Shown here: piece after piece, positions 33,136 through 40,044 of the stretch
Layout of the letters: every line of letters starts with the position of its first letter
Numbering within the stretch: position 1 is the first letter of the stretch
NCBI RefSeq assembly: GCF_000426525.1
Contig: NZ_AUFN01000011.1
Coordinates: 1-64,000, forward strand
Direction of reading: 5' to 3'
Source: Nocardioides alkalitolerans DSM 16699
Lineage (GTDB): Bacteria; Actinomycetota; Actinomycetes; Propionibacteriales; Nocardioidaceae
Length of the DNA: 64,000 bases
Translations under genes and position numbers: made by a program
Notes under the pieces: model-generated
Told to the model about the DNA's origin: nothing
The model's input: only the letters and a program-made list of their open reading frames with translations
The model's database searches: none

Positions 33136-34257
33136 ATGACGTCGTACGTGGTGGTGGGGGCCGGGCTCGCGGGCGCGGCGACGGCCTGGGAGCTGGCGCG
33201 GCGCGGCCGCGAGGTGACCCTCGTGGAGCGCACGACGCCGGCGAACGAGCACGGCAGCTCGCACGGGTCGGCGCGGATCTTCCGCTACGGCTACGCCGAG
33301 ACGTTCTGGACGGCGCTCGTCGCCCGCTCGCGCGAGGCCTGGACCGAGCTCGAGTCCCTGGCCGGGCAGACCCTCGTGACGCCGACGGGGTCGCTCGACC
33401 ACGGGTCGCTGCGCGAGCCCGAGCACCTGGCCGCGGTGATGGCCGAGGTCGGGGTGGAGCACGAGCTGATGGGTGCTGCGGCCGCGGCGGAGCGCTGGCC
33501 AGGGCTGGCCTTCGACTCGACCGTGCTGTGGCACCCGGGCGCCGGCGTCATCGACGCCGAGGGCGCCGTGCTGGCGATGGCGCGGCTCGCGGCCGAGGCC
33601 GGCGCGACGGTGCTCACCGGGTGGCCGGTGGCGACCGTCGAGCGCGACGGGGCAGGCTTCCGGGTCGTCTCCGCCGACGGGGCGGACCTGCGCGCCGACC
33701 ACGTCGTCGTGAGCGCCGGCGGGTGGCTGCCCGACCTGCTGCCCACGCTCCCCGAGGCGCTGCGCCGACGGGTGCCGCCGCTCCAGGTGCGCCAGGAGCA
33801 GGCCTTCCACTTCCCCTACCGCGAGACGCCGACCGGCACGTGGCCGACGTTCATCCACAAGCAGCCGGACCTCCAGGTCTACGGCCTGCCCGGCGGCCGC
33901 GACGCGGAGTTCCGCGGCCAGAAGGTGGCGGAGTACAACGGCGGACGCGTGGTGCCGTCCGCGGCGCACGCCGACGGCGTCGTCGACCCCGCGAACCGCG
34001 AGCGGGTCGTCGCGTACGTCGATCGCCACCTCCCGGGCCTGGTGCCCGAGCCGTACGCCGAGACCACCTGCCTGTTCACCAACACCCCCGACGAGGACTT
34101 CGTGATCGACGGCGCCGACGGCATCACCGTCGTCTCCCCCTGCTCGGGCCACGGCGCGAAGTTCGCCCCGGTCATCGGCCGGATCGCGGCCGACGCCGCC
34201 ACCGGCGCCGGCGACGTGCCCGACCGGTTCCGGCTCGTCGCGGAGGTCGACGCGTGA
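33136..34257 (+). CDS. Sarcosine-oxidase-like FAD oxidoreductase (possible N-methylglutamate oxidase)
   Basis: A 373-residue flavoprotein of the MSOX/SolA (DAO) family. The dinucleotide-binding motif VVVGAGLAGAATAWELARRG is at the N terminus. The family block EHGSSHGSARIFRYGYAE is present, as is the C-terminal CLFTNTPDEDFVIDG...SPCSGHGAKFAPVIG; the Cys of SPCSGHG is the residue that binds FAD covalently in monomeric sarcosine oxidase. Such enzymes oxidise N-methyl amino acids to the amino acid plus formaldehyde and H2O2. Within this operon the expected substrate is N-methylglutamate, taking the place of the four-subunit MgdABCD; sarcosine is the alternative. GTG/ATG choice is clear: ATG 33136 follows GGAGGG. 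Confidence 0.84.
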   Translation: MTSYVVVGAGLAGAATAWELARRGREVTLVERTTPANEHGSSHGSARIFRYGYAETFWTALVARSREAWTELESLAGQTLVTPTGSLDHGSLREPEHLAAVMAEVGVEHELMGAAAAAERWPGLAFDSTVLWHPGAGVIDAEGAVLAMARLAAEAGATVLTGWPVATVERDGAGFRVVSADGADLRADHVVVSAGGWLPDLLPTLPEALRRRVPPLQVRQEQAFHFPYRETPTGTWPTFIHKQPDLQVYGLPGGRDAEFRGQKVAEYNGGRVVPSAAHADGVVDPANRERVVAYVDRHLPGLVPEPYAETTCLFTNTPDEDFVIDGADGITVVSPCSGHGAKFAPVIGRIAADAATGAGDVPDRFRLVAEVDA

Positions 34258-35561
34258 GCGGCGGGCTGACCGGCCGTCCGACCGACGCACCGACCGCTCC
34301 CGCCTCCGTCGCGGGCCTCCTGCGCGACATCGCCGACGTGGGCCGCGACGCGACCCGCGGCGGCTACTCCCGCTTCGTCTACGACGACGGCGAGACCACC
34401 CTGCGCGAGTGGTTCGTCGCGGAGGCCGAGCGCCGCTCGCTCGAGGTCGAGACCGACCGCAACGGCGCGCTCTGGGCGTGGCGGCACGGGACGGGCGGGG
34501 CGACGGGCGGCCCGGGCGGCACGGCGGGCCCCGGGGCCGCGGTCGTCACCGGCAGCCACCTCGACTCGGTGCCCGGCGGCGGGGCGTACGACGGACCGCT
34601 CGGCGTGGCCTCCGCGTTCGCGGCGGTCGACCTGCTCGACGCCCGCGGCGTGCGGAGCGAGCGGCCGCTGGCCGTGGTCGCGTTCCCGGAGGAGGAGGGC
34701 GCGCGGTTCGGTGTCGCCTGCCTCGGGTCGCGGCTGCTGGCGGGCGCGATCACTCCCGACCGGGCGCGGGCCCTGACGGACGCGGACGGGCTGACCTTCG
34801 CCGAGGTCGCGGCCCGCGCGGGCCTCGACGTCGACCGGATCGGCCCCGACCCCGCGCGCCTCGCCGCGATCGGCGCGTTCGTGGAGCTGCACGTCGAGCA
34901 GGGCCGGGGGCTCGTCGACCTGGGCGAGCCCGTCGCCGTCGGCTCGGCGATCCTGGGGCACGGCCGCTGGCGGTTCTCGGTGACCGGCCAGGGCAACCAC
35001 GCCGGCACGACGCTGATGCTCGACCGGCGCGACCCGATGGTGGCCGCCGCGGGCATCGTGCTCGCGGCCCGGGAGGTCGCGATCGACCACGCGGGGGCCC
35101 GCGCCACCGTCGGCCGCGTGCAGCCGGTCCCGGGCGGCACGAACGTCATCGCGTCGCGGGTCGACGTCTGGCTCGACGCGCGCCACCCCGACGACGCGGT
35201 CACCGCCGCGGTGGTCGCGGAGATCCACCGCCGGGCCGTCGCGGTCGCGGAGGCCGAGGGCTGCGAGGTCGTGCTCGTGGAGGAGTCGTACGGCGGCACG
35301 GTCCACTTCGACGACGGCCTGCGCGCCCGGCTGACCGACGTGCTCCCGCAGGCACCCGTGCTCGACACGGGCGCCGGGCACGACGCGGGGGTGCTCGCGT
35401 CCGTCGTACCGACCGCGATGCTGTTCACCCGCAACCCGACGGGCGTCTCGCACTCGCCGGAGGAGAGCGTCGAGGACGACGACGCCCAGACGGGGGCCGT
35501 GGCGCTCGCCGACGTGCTCGAGTCGCTGCTGCTCCGCCCGCAGGAGCCGATCGTCTCCTAG
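34254..35561 (+). CDS. M20-family amidohydrolase (allantoate amidohydrolase / N-carbamoyl-amino-acid hydrolase type)
   Basis: A 435-residue zinc hydrolase. Metal-ligand blocks follow the AllC/HyuC pattern: VVTGSHLDSVPGGGAYDGPLG, VVAFPEEEGARFG, ELHVEQGRGL, and the C-terminal TGAGHDAGVLA and GVSHSPEE. These enzymes cleave ureido or N-carbamoyl/N-formimidoyl groups from amino acids. A Gly-rich insertion (GGATGGPGGTAGPG) near residue 85 is species-specific. It overlaps the flavoprotein gene by 4 nt and is likely its partner; possible substrates are N-carbamoylsarcosine or an N-substituted glutamate. Its TAG stop forms part of the next gene's -10 box. Confidence 0.83.
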   Translation: MSGGLTGRPTDAPTAPASVAGLLRDIADVGRDATRGGYSRFVYDDGETTLREWFVAEAERRSLEVETDRNGALWAWRHGTGGATGGPGGTAGPGAAVVTGSHLDSVPGGGAYDGPLGVASAFAAVDLLDARGVRSERPLAVVAFPEEEGARFGVACLGSRLLAGAITPDRARALTDADGLTFAEVAARAGLDVDRIGPDPARLAAIGAFVELHVEQGRGLVDLGEPVAVGSAILGHGRWRFSVTGQGNHAGTTLMLDRRDPMVAAAGIVLAAREVAIDHAGARATVGRVQPVPGGTNVIASRVDVWLDARHPDDAVTAAVVAEIHRRAVAVAEAEGCEVVLVEESYGGTVHFDDGLRARLTDVLPQAPVLDTGAGHDAGVLASVVPTAMLFTRNPTGVSHSPEESVEDDDAQTGAVALADVLESLLLRPQEPIVS

Positions 35562-35564
35562 GGT
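35559..35564 (+). promoter_or_regulatory. -10 element of a leaderless promoter for the XRE-cupin regulator
   Basis: TAGGGT ends 6 nt before the ATG at 35571 and contains the TAG stop of the amidohydrolase. It would give the regulator an independent, leaderless transcript at the end of the operon. Confidence 0.5.
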
Positions 35565-35570
35565 TCACCC

Positions 35571-36266
35571 ATGTCCATCGACAAGAGCCGGGCCGACCCG
35601 GCTCCGACCCGCGCAGCAGCCTCGGACGCACCCCTGCTGCGCAACCTCGCGGGTACGGCGCGGGAGCGCCACCCCTCCGAGCCGCTGGAGCAGCTGGAGC
35701 TCGAGGAGGCGATCGCGCGCAACGTGCGGCTCCTGCGGATGCAGCACGGGCTGTCGGTGGGGGACATGGCCGAGAAGGTCGGGATCTCGAAGGCGATGCT
35801 CAGCAAGATCGAGAACGCCCAGACCTCCTGCAGCCTCTCGACGCTCGCCCGGCTGGCGGTCGGCCTCGACGTACCGGTCACCTCGCTGTTCCGGGGCGCC
35901 GACGCGGAGCGCCCCGCGGCGTTCGTCGCGCAGGGCACGGGCGCGCAGATCGTGCGGGCGGGCACGAAGGAGGGCCACGAGTACGAGCTGCTCGGCTCGC
36001 TGCGCGGCGAGCACAAGCGGCTCGAGTGCCTGCACGTCACGCTCACGGAGAAGAGCGAGACCTACCCGCTCTTCCAGCACCCCGGCACCGAGTTCGTCTA
36101 CATGCTCGAGGGCGTCATGGACTACAGCCACAGCCGCACCGTCTACCGCCTCACCCCGGGCGACTCGCTGCAGATGGACGGCGAGGGCGCCCACGGGCCG
36201 GTCGAGCTTGTCGACCTGCCGATCCGTTTCCTGTCCGTCATCGCGTTCCCGGAGGTGTCCCTGTGA
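35571..36266 (+). CDS. XRE-family regulator with C-terminal cupin
   Basis: A 231-residue transcription factor: a variable N terminus, a HTH_3 domain at about residues 48-106 (RLLRMQHGLSVGDMAEKVGISKAMLSKIENAQTS) and a cupin sensor at about 150-230 (YPLFQHPGTEFVYMLEGVMDYSH). Members of this group (PuuR-like) often control amine and amino-acid catabolism and sense a pathway compound through the cupin. Its position right after the amine operon makes it the likely local regulator; repeats at 27974-28009 and 17198-17216 are candidate sites. No ribosome site is present and a TAGGGT box sits 6 nt upstream. It overlaps yidD by 4 nt. Confidence 0.88.
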   Translation: MSIDKSRADPAPTRAAASDAPLLRNLAGTARERHPSEPLEQLELEEAIARNVRLLRMQHGLSVGDMAEKVGISKAMLSKIENAQTSCSLSTLARLAVGLDVPVTSLFRGADAERPAAFVAQGTGAQIVRAGTKEGHEYELLGSLRGEHKRLECLHVTLTEKSETYPLFQHPGTEFVYMLEGVMDYSHSRTVYRLTPGDSLQMDGEGAHGPVELVDLPIRFLSVIAFPEVSL

Positions 36267-36697
36267 GCTGGTTCGGAGACCGGCGGCGCCGGCGTGCGGC
36301 CATGACCCCGGCGCAGCGCAGGGCGGCCCGCAAGAAGCGCCGCGACGACTGCATCGACTGCGGGGACTGCGGCTGCACGGGCTGCGACCTGTTCAGCCTG
36401 ATGACGCTCACCCTGCTGCTGCGCACCGTGCTCGGCCTCTTCCGGGCCAGCGCCGTCGACCCGCACACCCGTCGGCCCGCCACGCCGGGCGCCCGGGTCG
36501 CGGCCCGCGCCGTGCGCTCCTACCAGGTCAACGTCTCCGCCCGCCGGGCCCGCCCGGTGTGCCACCTGACGCCCTCGTGCTCCCGCTACGCGTTGCAGGC
36601 GCTGTCGACCCGGGGCCTCGTGCGGGGCGGCGTGCTCGTCGTACGACGCCTGCGCGCCTGCGGCCGGGCGGGCACGGCGCAGCGCGCGGCGCTCTGA
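36263..36697 (+). CDS. yidD: YidD-family membrane protein insertion efficiency factor with Cys-rich N terminus
   Basis: A 144-residue protein. The C-terminal part (about 85-140) matches YidD: RSYQVNVSARRARPVCHLTPSCSRYALQALSTRGL...VVRRLRACG, with its conserved Cys and basic residues. Normal YidD is about 80 residues and lies in the rnpA-yidC region. Here the first 45 residues add a basic stretch and five closely spaced cysteines (Cys30, 33, 36, 38, 41 in CIDCGDCGCTGC), then a hydrophobic segment (LFSLMTLTLLLRTVLGLF). The Cys group could bind Zn or a cluster; that is speculative. GTG overlaps the regulator stop (4 nt). A stand-alone second yidD is likely. Confidence 0.78.
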   Translation: MSWFGDRRRRRAAMTPAQRRAARKKRRDDCIDCGDCGCTGCDLFSLMTLTLLLRTVLGLFRASAVDPHTRRPATPGARVAARAVRSYQVNVSARRARPVCHLTPSCSRYALQALSTRGLVRGGVLVVRRLRACGRAGTAQRAAL

Positions 36698-36708
36698 GGC
36701 GTCGCCGG

Positions 36709-37200
36709 TCAGTCCGCGGCGGCGAGCAGCTGCTCGCGGAGGATGTCGGCGTGGCCCGCGTGCTGGGCGAGCTCGCGCAGCACCTGGAGGTAGAGCGCCC
36801 AGACCGTGCGCTCGCCGCGGCCGCCGACGACGTCACCCAGGTCGAGCGTCGCCATCGTGCGGCGCGACGCCTCGCACCGCTCCGCATGGGCCGCCCGTAC
36901 GGAGGCGACGGTGTCGGCCGTCGTCAGGGTGAACGAGCGGTCCGGCGAGGTGGCGATGCCGATCTCGGCGTAGGTGCGGCCCGTGACGGCCTGGTCGAAC
37001 CAGACGCCCTCGACGTAGGTGACGTGCTTGAGCAGGCCCAGCAGAGTCGTCCTCGACGGCACCAGCCGCTCGCGTGCCTGCTCCTCGGTGAGCCCGTCGA
37101 GGCTCGCCCGAAGGGCCTCGCGGTACTCCTCCAGCAGCTCGTCCAGCCGGGTGCGGAGGTCGGTGGTCCAGGGGCCCGGACCGGGAGCGGCGGAGGTCAC
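36709..37200 (-). CDS. DinB / DUF664 family protein
   Basis: A 163-residue four-helix-bundle protein with the DinB_2/DUF664 features: RTRLDELLEEYREAL, SRTTLLGLLKHVTYVEGVWF (metal His), and YLQVLRELAQHAGHADILRE with two further His at the positions used for a divalent metal. Actinobacterial members include mycothiol-dependent transferases and proteins of unknown role. Start GTG 37200 is chosen because TATCGT ends 7 nt upstream of it; GTG 37209 is possible but has no support. Its stop is 11 nt from the yidD stop (convergent). Confidence 0.82.
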   Translation of the reverse strand: MTSAAPGPGPWTTDLRTRLDELLEEYREALRASLDGLTEEQARERLVPSRTTLLGLLKHVTYVEGVWFDQAVTGRTYAEIGIATSPDRSFTLTTADTVASVRAAHAERCEASRRTMATLDLGDVVGGRGERTVWALYLQVLRELAQHAGHADILREQLLAAAD

Positions 37201-37207
37201 GGGCGCC

Positions 37208-37213
37208 ACGATA
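37208..37213 (-). promoter_or_regulatory. -10 element of a leaderless dinB-like promoter
   Basis: TATCGT on the minus strand, 7 nt before the GTG at 37200. Confidence 0.45.
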
Positions 37214-37276
37214 GGACGGGGCGGGAGCTCCGGCCACCGGTCTGCGCGGCGACGGGTGGTCCCTCGCCGACGGGTC

Positions 37277-37384
37277 GCGGTGTCAGCGACAGGGCGAATG
37301 GGGCGCGTACACCGCAGCCGCGAGGGCCCGATCGGTTGCGGTGTCAGCGACAGGGCGGATGGGGCGCGTACACCGCAGCCGCGA
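37277..37384. repeat. Two tandem copies of a ~47-nt hairpin unit
   Basis: Copies start at 37277 and 37338 (61-nt period) and differ at very few positions. Each is bounded by GCGGTGT and ACACCGC, so each can fold into its own hairpin. No ORF is credible in 37214-37486; the stretch is a promoter region for the dinB-like gene plus these repeats. Confidence 0.75.
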
Positions 37385-37432
37385 AGGCCGGAGGCTCCCC
37401 GGGTCAGCATCTCCCGAGGCCCCGCCCGGTTG

Positions 37433-37483
37433 CGGAGTGTGTCCCATTCGTGCCACCTGGTGACACCCATGGCACACACTCCG
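37433..37483. other. Interrupted inverted repeat
   Basis: CGGAGTGTG (37433-37441) pairs with CACACTCCG (37475-37483), with an inner TGCCA/TGGCA pair. It lies downstream of the DUF429-RelA/SpoT gene next to a perfect palindrome and may add to termination. Confidence 0.5.
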
Positions 37484-37486
37484 GGG

Positions 37487-37518
37487 AGTTTCGCCGCTCG
37501 AGCGGCGAAACTGCCGCC
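37487..37518 (-). repeat. Copy of dispersed 26-bp palindrome, likely terminator
   Basis: 37487-37512 is a perfect 26-bp palindrome centred on CTCGAG, only 3 nt after the DUF429-RelA/SpoT stop (with its CTGCCGCC tail to 37518). The same core recurs at 56903-56937 and 58151-58185, always next to gene 3' ends, so it is a repeated terminator-like element. Confidence 0.75.
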
Positions 37519-37521
37519 GGC

Positions 37522-39351
37522 TCAGGCCTCGCCGCGCAGCTTCGCGAGCCGGGAGGTCAGGAGCGGGACGCGGTCGCCGTTGCCGGGCAGCGCGACGTAC
37601 TGCTCGCCGTAGGCCGCGAGGAGGTCGTCGTCGAGGCGACGGACGGCGCCCGCGGGGTAGCGGTAGGCCATGGCGGCGTTGACCGTGTCGCTGTCGACCT
37701 CGGCCATGGCGTCGGCGAGCTCGACCGGGGTGGTGATGTCGAGCTCGGCGAGGAGCCCGGCGACCCACTCGTAGTGGTCGGTGCGCGACCAGCCGGCGCC
37801 CGGGTAGCGGCCGGCGAGGTAGGCCGCGAGGTCGCCCGCGGCGAGGCGGGGGGCGTCGTTCGTCGGTCGGATCACGGTGGCCGGCTGCATCCAGACCCCG
37901 TTGGCGGCGCCGCTGCGCACCTGGTTGCCGCGCAGCTGGTCGCGGATGGTGGAGAACTCGCGGTCGGCCAGCTCGAGCAGGCCGGCGGCGAGCGTGAACC
38001 GGCGGTCGAGCTCGGAGGCGTGCTCGGGCGGCACCTCGCCCTTGTAACGGATGTCGTGCTCGAACTCGGCCCAGGCGTGCTGCAGCGCCGTGCGGATCTG
38101 GATCTCCACGATGCGGCCGTGGAGGGCCTCGGTGGCCACGGGCACGCTGCCCGAGATCTCGTCGGGCTCGTCGACGTCGCCCCCGGGCAGGGTCAGGTCG
38201 AGGTGGCGGCTGGAGTAGCCCCAGCGTCCGGCGCGCGCCGTCTCGAGACCCTTGTCGCGGTCGCCGAGCACGACGAACTCGTCGCCGAGCACGTCCGCCA
38301 CCGCCTCGACGTCGCTGGCCAGGTAGGTGACGACCCGCACGCCGATCTGGTCGGCCATCTCGGCCAGCGGGTCGGCGTAGCGCAGCTGGCCCTCCTCGAG
38401 CGACGCCGCCTTGGCCGCGAACGACGCCACGTTCTTGGCCCGCGCCGTGATGGAGAGGTAGTTGATGCCCGCGTCGTCGAGCACGGCGGTCACGAGGGCG
38501 AGCGCCTGCTCGGTGGCGGTCTGGGTGCTGGGCAGCCGCGCGGCGTACGCCTCCACCGCCTTGTTGCGCGCCCGCTCGACCCGGCTCGGGCGCGGCGCCG
38601 GCTGGAGGCCCTCGGGCAGCGTGGGCGTGACGATCGCCCCGCCCCGCCAGCCCGTCTCCGGGTCGGCGTAGGTGGTGAGGCGCTCCGGCTCGAGCTCGAC
38701 CAGCATCGCGACGTAGGCGCAGACGATCGCGTCGAGCTGGTCCTCCGCGAGCCGCAGCTCGGACTTGCGCTGCGCCTGCTCGACCGTCGCCACGAGGTTC
38801 TCCCAGACGGGTCGCCGCGCGAGCAGCAGGGGAGTGCGGGCCCGGGCGAGCTTCTCCAGCTCCTCCGTCAGGCGCAGCATCTCCGAGCGCATCTGCGCGA
38901 ACGTCCGGTCGCGCTTCTGCTTGTACTTCAACGTGCGGCCCAGCCGGAACAGCGCCACCGTCGCCGCGTGCGGGTAGACCTCGACGGCCCGACGCCGGCC
39001 GCTGCTCTGCGGGTCGAGCACGAGGCGCCACGCCTTGGCCAGTCGCTCGGCCCGCGGACCGTCGGCGAACTCCGGCTTGCTGCGGTTCGTCGGGTGGGTG
39101 CCGGCCTCGAACGCCCGGAAGTCCTTGTTCAGCGCCGTCTCGGCCGGGCGGGTGCCCGTCTCGTTCGGCACGATCAGCGGCGCGTCGAAGGCGACCACGC
39201 AGGGGCCCGCGACGTACGGCGCCACCTCGGCGCTGATCGCCTCGTCGGGCGTGACGCTGGCGGTGTGGAGCAGACGGCCGCGCTCGTCGAGGACGGCGAT
39301 GCCCGTGGGACGCCGCTCCCCCCACGCGAGATCGACGCCGATGAAGTGCAC
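37522..39351 (-). CDS. DUF429 (RNase H-like) - RelA/SpoT synthetase fusion protein
   Basis: A 609-residue two-domain protein. Residues 1-245 are DUF429, a predicted RNase H-fold nuclease-like domain (FIGVDLAWGERRPTGIA, VVAFDAPLIVPN, AVEVYPHAA, AEDQLDAIVCAYVAML). After a linker, residues 290-475 are a RelA/SpoT synthetase domain: SITARAKNVASFAAKAA, DQIGVRVVTY, RWGYSSRHLDL and VEIQIRTALQHAWAEFEHDI, all needed for pyrophosphate transfer. There is no HD hydrolase, TGS or ACT domain, so it resembles small alarmone synthetases. The last 130 residues are a conserved-looking helical tail. It could make (p)ppGpp or pyrophosphorylate another target. GTG start is leaderless (CAGGGT, 6-nt gap). The two domains are in one uninterrupted frame. 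Confidence 0.82.
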   Translation of the reverse strand: MHFIGVDLAWGERRPTGIAVLDERGRLLHTASVTPDEAISAEVAPYVAGPCVVAFDAPLIVPNETGTRPAETALNKDFRAFEAGTHPTNRSKPEFADGPRAERLAKAWRLVLDPQSSGRRRAVEVYPHAATVALFRLGRTLKYKQKRDRTFAQMRSEMLRLTEELEKLARARTPLLLARRPVWENLVATVEQAQRKSELRLAEDQLDAIVCAYVAMLVELEPERLTTYADPETGWRGGAIVTPTLPEGLQPAPRPSRVERARNKAVEAYAARLPSTQTATEQALALVTAVLDDAGINYLSITARAKNVASFAAKAASLEEGQLRYADPLAEMADQIGVRVVTYLASDVEAVADVLGDEFVVLGDRDKGLETARAGRWGYSSRHLDLTLPGGDVDEPDEISGSVPVATEALHGRIVEIQIRTALQHAWAEFEHDIRYKGEVPPEHASELDRRFTLAAGLLELADREFSTIRDQLRGNQVRSGAANGVWMQPATVIRPTNDAPRLAAGDLAAYLAGRYPGAGWSRTDHYEWVAGLLAELDITTPVELADAMAEVDSDTVNAAMAYRYPAGAVRRLDDDLLAAYGEQYVALPGNGDRVPLLTSRLAKLRGEA

Positions 39352-39400
39352 GGGGCCACCCTGCCACCTCGCGGCGACAACGGGCCGGTACGGCGCGGGT

Positions 39401-39895
39401 TCAGGCCTCGGGCGCGTCCGCGGGGCGGGCCCCGGCCCGGTCGAGACGGCGTCGTACGACGCGCGCCACCACCGCGACGACCAGCACGACCGCGAGGGCG
39501 ACGCCCAGGATCCAGGGCCGGCCGCCCCACACCGCGGAGAGCACCGCGAGCCCGACGGTGACGTAGATCGTGGCCCAGATCGCGGCCCCGACGGCGAGGG
39601 CGGGGAGGTAGCGGCGCAGGGGCATCCGCAGGAGCCCCGCCGCCGCGTTGACGGCCGTCTGCACGCCGACGGTGAGGAAGCAGAGCGTGACGGCGGGCGC
39701 CCCGAACCGGCCCACGACCCGCTCGGCGCGGACCACCTCCGGACGGGCGAGGAGCCGCGTGGTCCGCTCGCTGCGGGCCGACGCTCCCCGGGCGCCGCGG
39801 CCCAGCGCGTACGTCGCCCCCGCGCGCAGCATCGCCACCGCGAACAGGAAGGCGAACGCCGCAGCGACGGGCCAGTCGTCGTACACGACGACCAT
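39401..39895 (-). CDS. DedA/VTT-like membrane protein (short)
   Basis: A 164-residue membrane protein with an N-terminal helix (VAAAFAFLFAVAMLRAGATYALG), the VTT/SNARE-associated block RFGAPAVTLCFLTVGVQTAVNAAAGLLRMPLRRYL with an amphipathic re-entrant look, and two more helices. DedA proteins act in membrane lipid (undecaprenyl-phosphate, PE) flipping. It is shorter than typical DedA (about 200 residues), so it may be a divergent member. ATG 39895. It lies 49 nt upstream of the DUF429-RelA/SpoT gene on the same strand, but that gene has its own -10 box. Confidence 0.72.
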   Translation of the reverse strand: MVVVYDDWPVAAAFAFLFAVAMLRAGATYALGRGARGASARSERTTRLLARPEVVRAERVVGRFGAPAVTLCFLTVGVQTAVNAAAGLLRMPLRRYLPALAVGAAIWATIYVTVGLAVLSAVWGGRPWILGVALAVVLVVAVVARVVRRRLDRAGARPADAPEA

Positions 39896-40031
39896 TGAAC
39901 CCGGCCGCGGCGGGTGAGCGGCACCACGGGTCGCAGGAAGGTCCCGGACCCCCCGGAGCGCCGGCCGACGCGGCCCAGGAGGTGGCCGGGCACACCCCTG
40001 CGTGGATGGCCGGGGCGGTTGGTCCGGGCGG

Positions 40032-40037
40032 CATACT
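40032..40037 (+). promoter_or_regulatory. -10 element of a leaderless promoter
   Basis: CATACT ends 7 nt before the ATG at 40045; no Shine-Dalgarno is present. Confidence 0.45.
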
Positions 40038-40044
40038 CGATCCG

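Noticed and set aside
32493..35561. Histidine-utilisation operon
   Set aside because: HutD is present but hutH, hutU, hutI and hutF are absent; one accessory gene is not enough for the call.
36208..39561. A 1117-codon plus-strand frame across yidD and the DUF429-RelA/SpoT gene
   Set aside because: It is antisense to a protein with intact catalytic motifs and has no recognisable domain.
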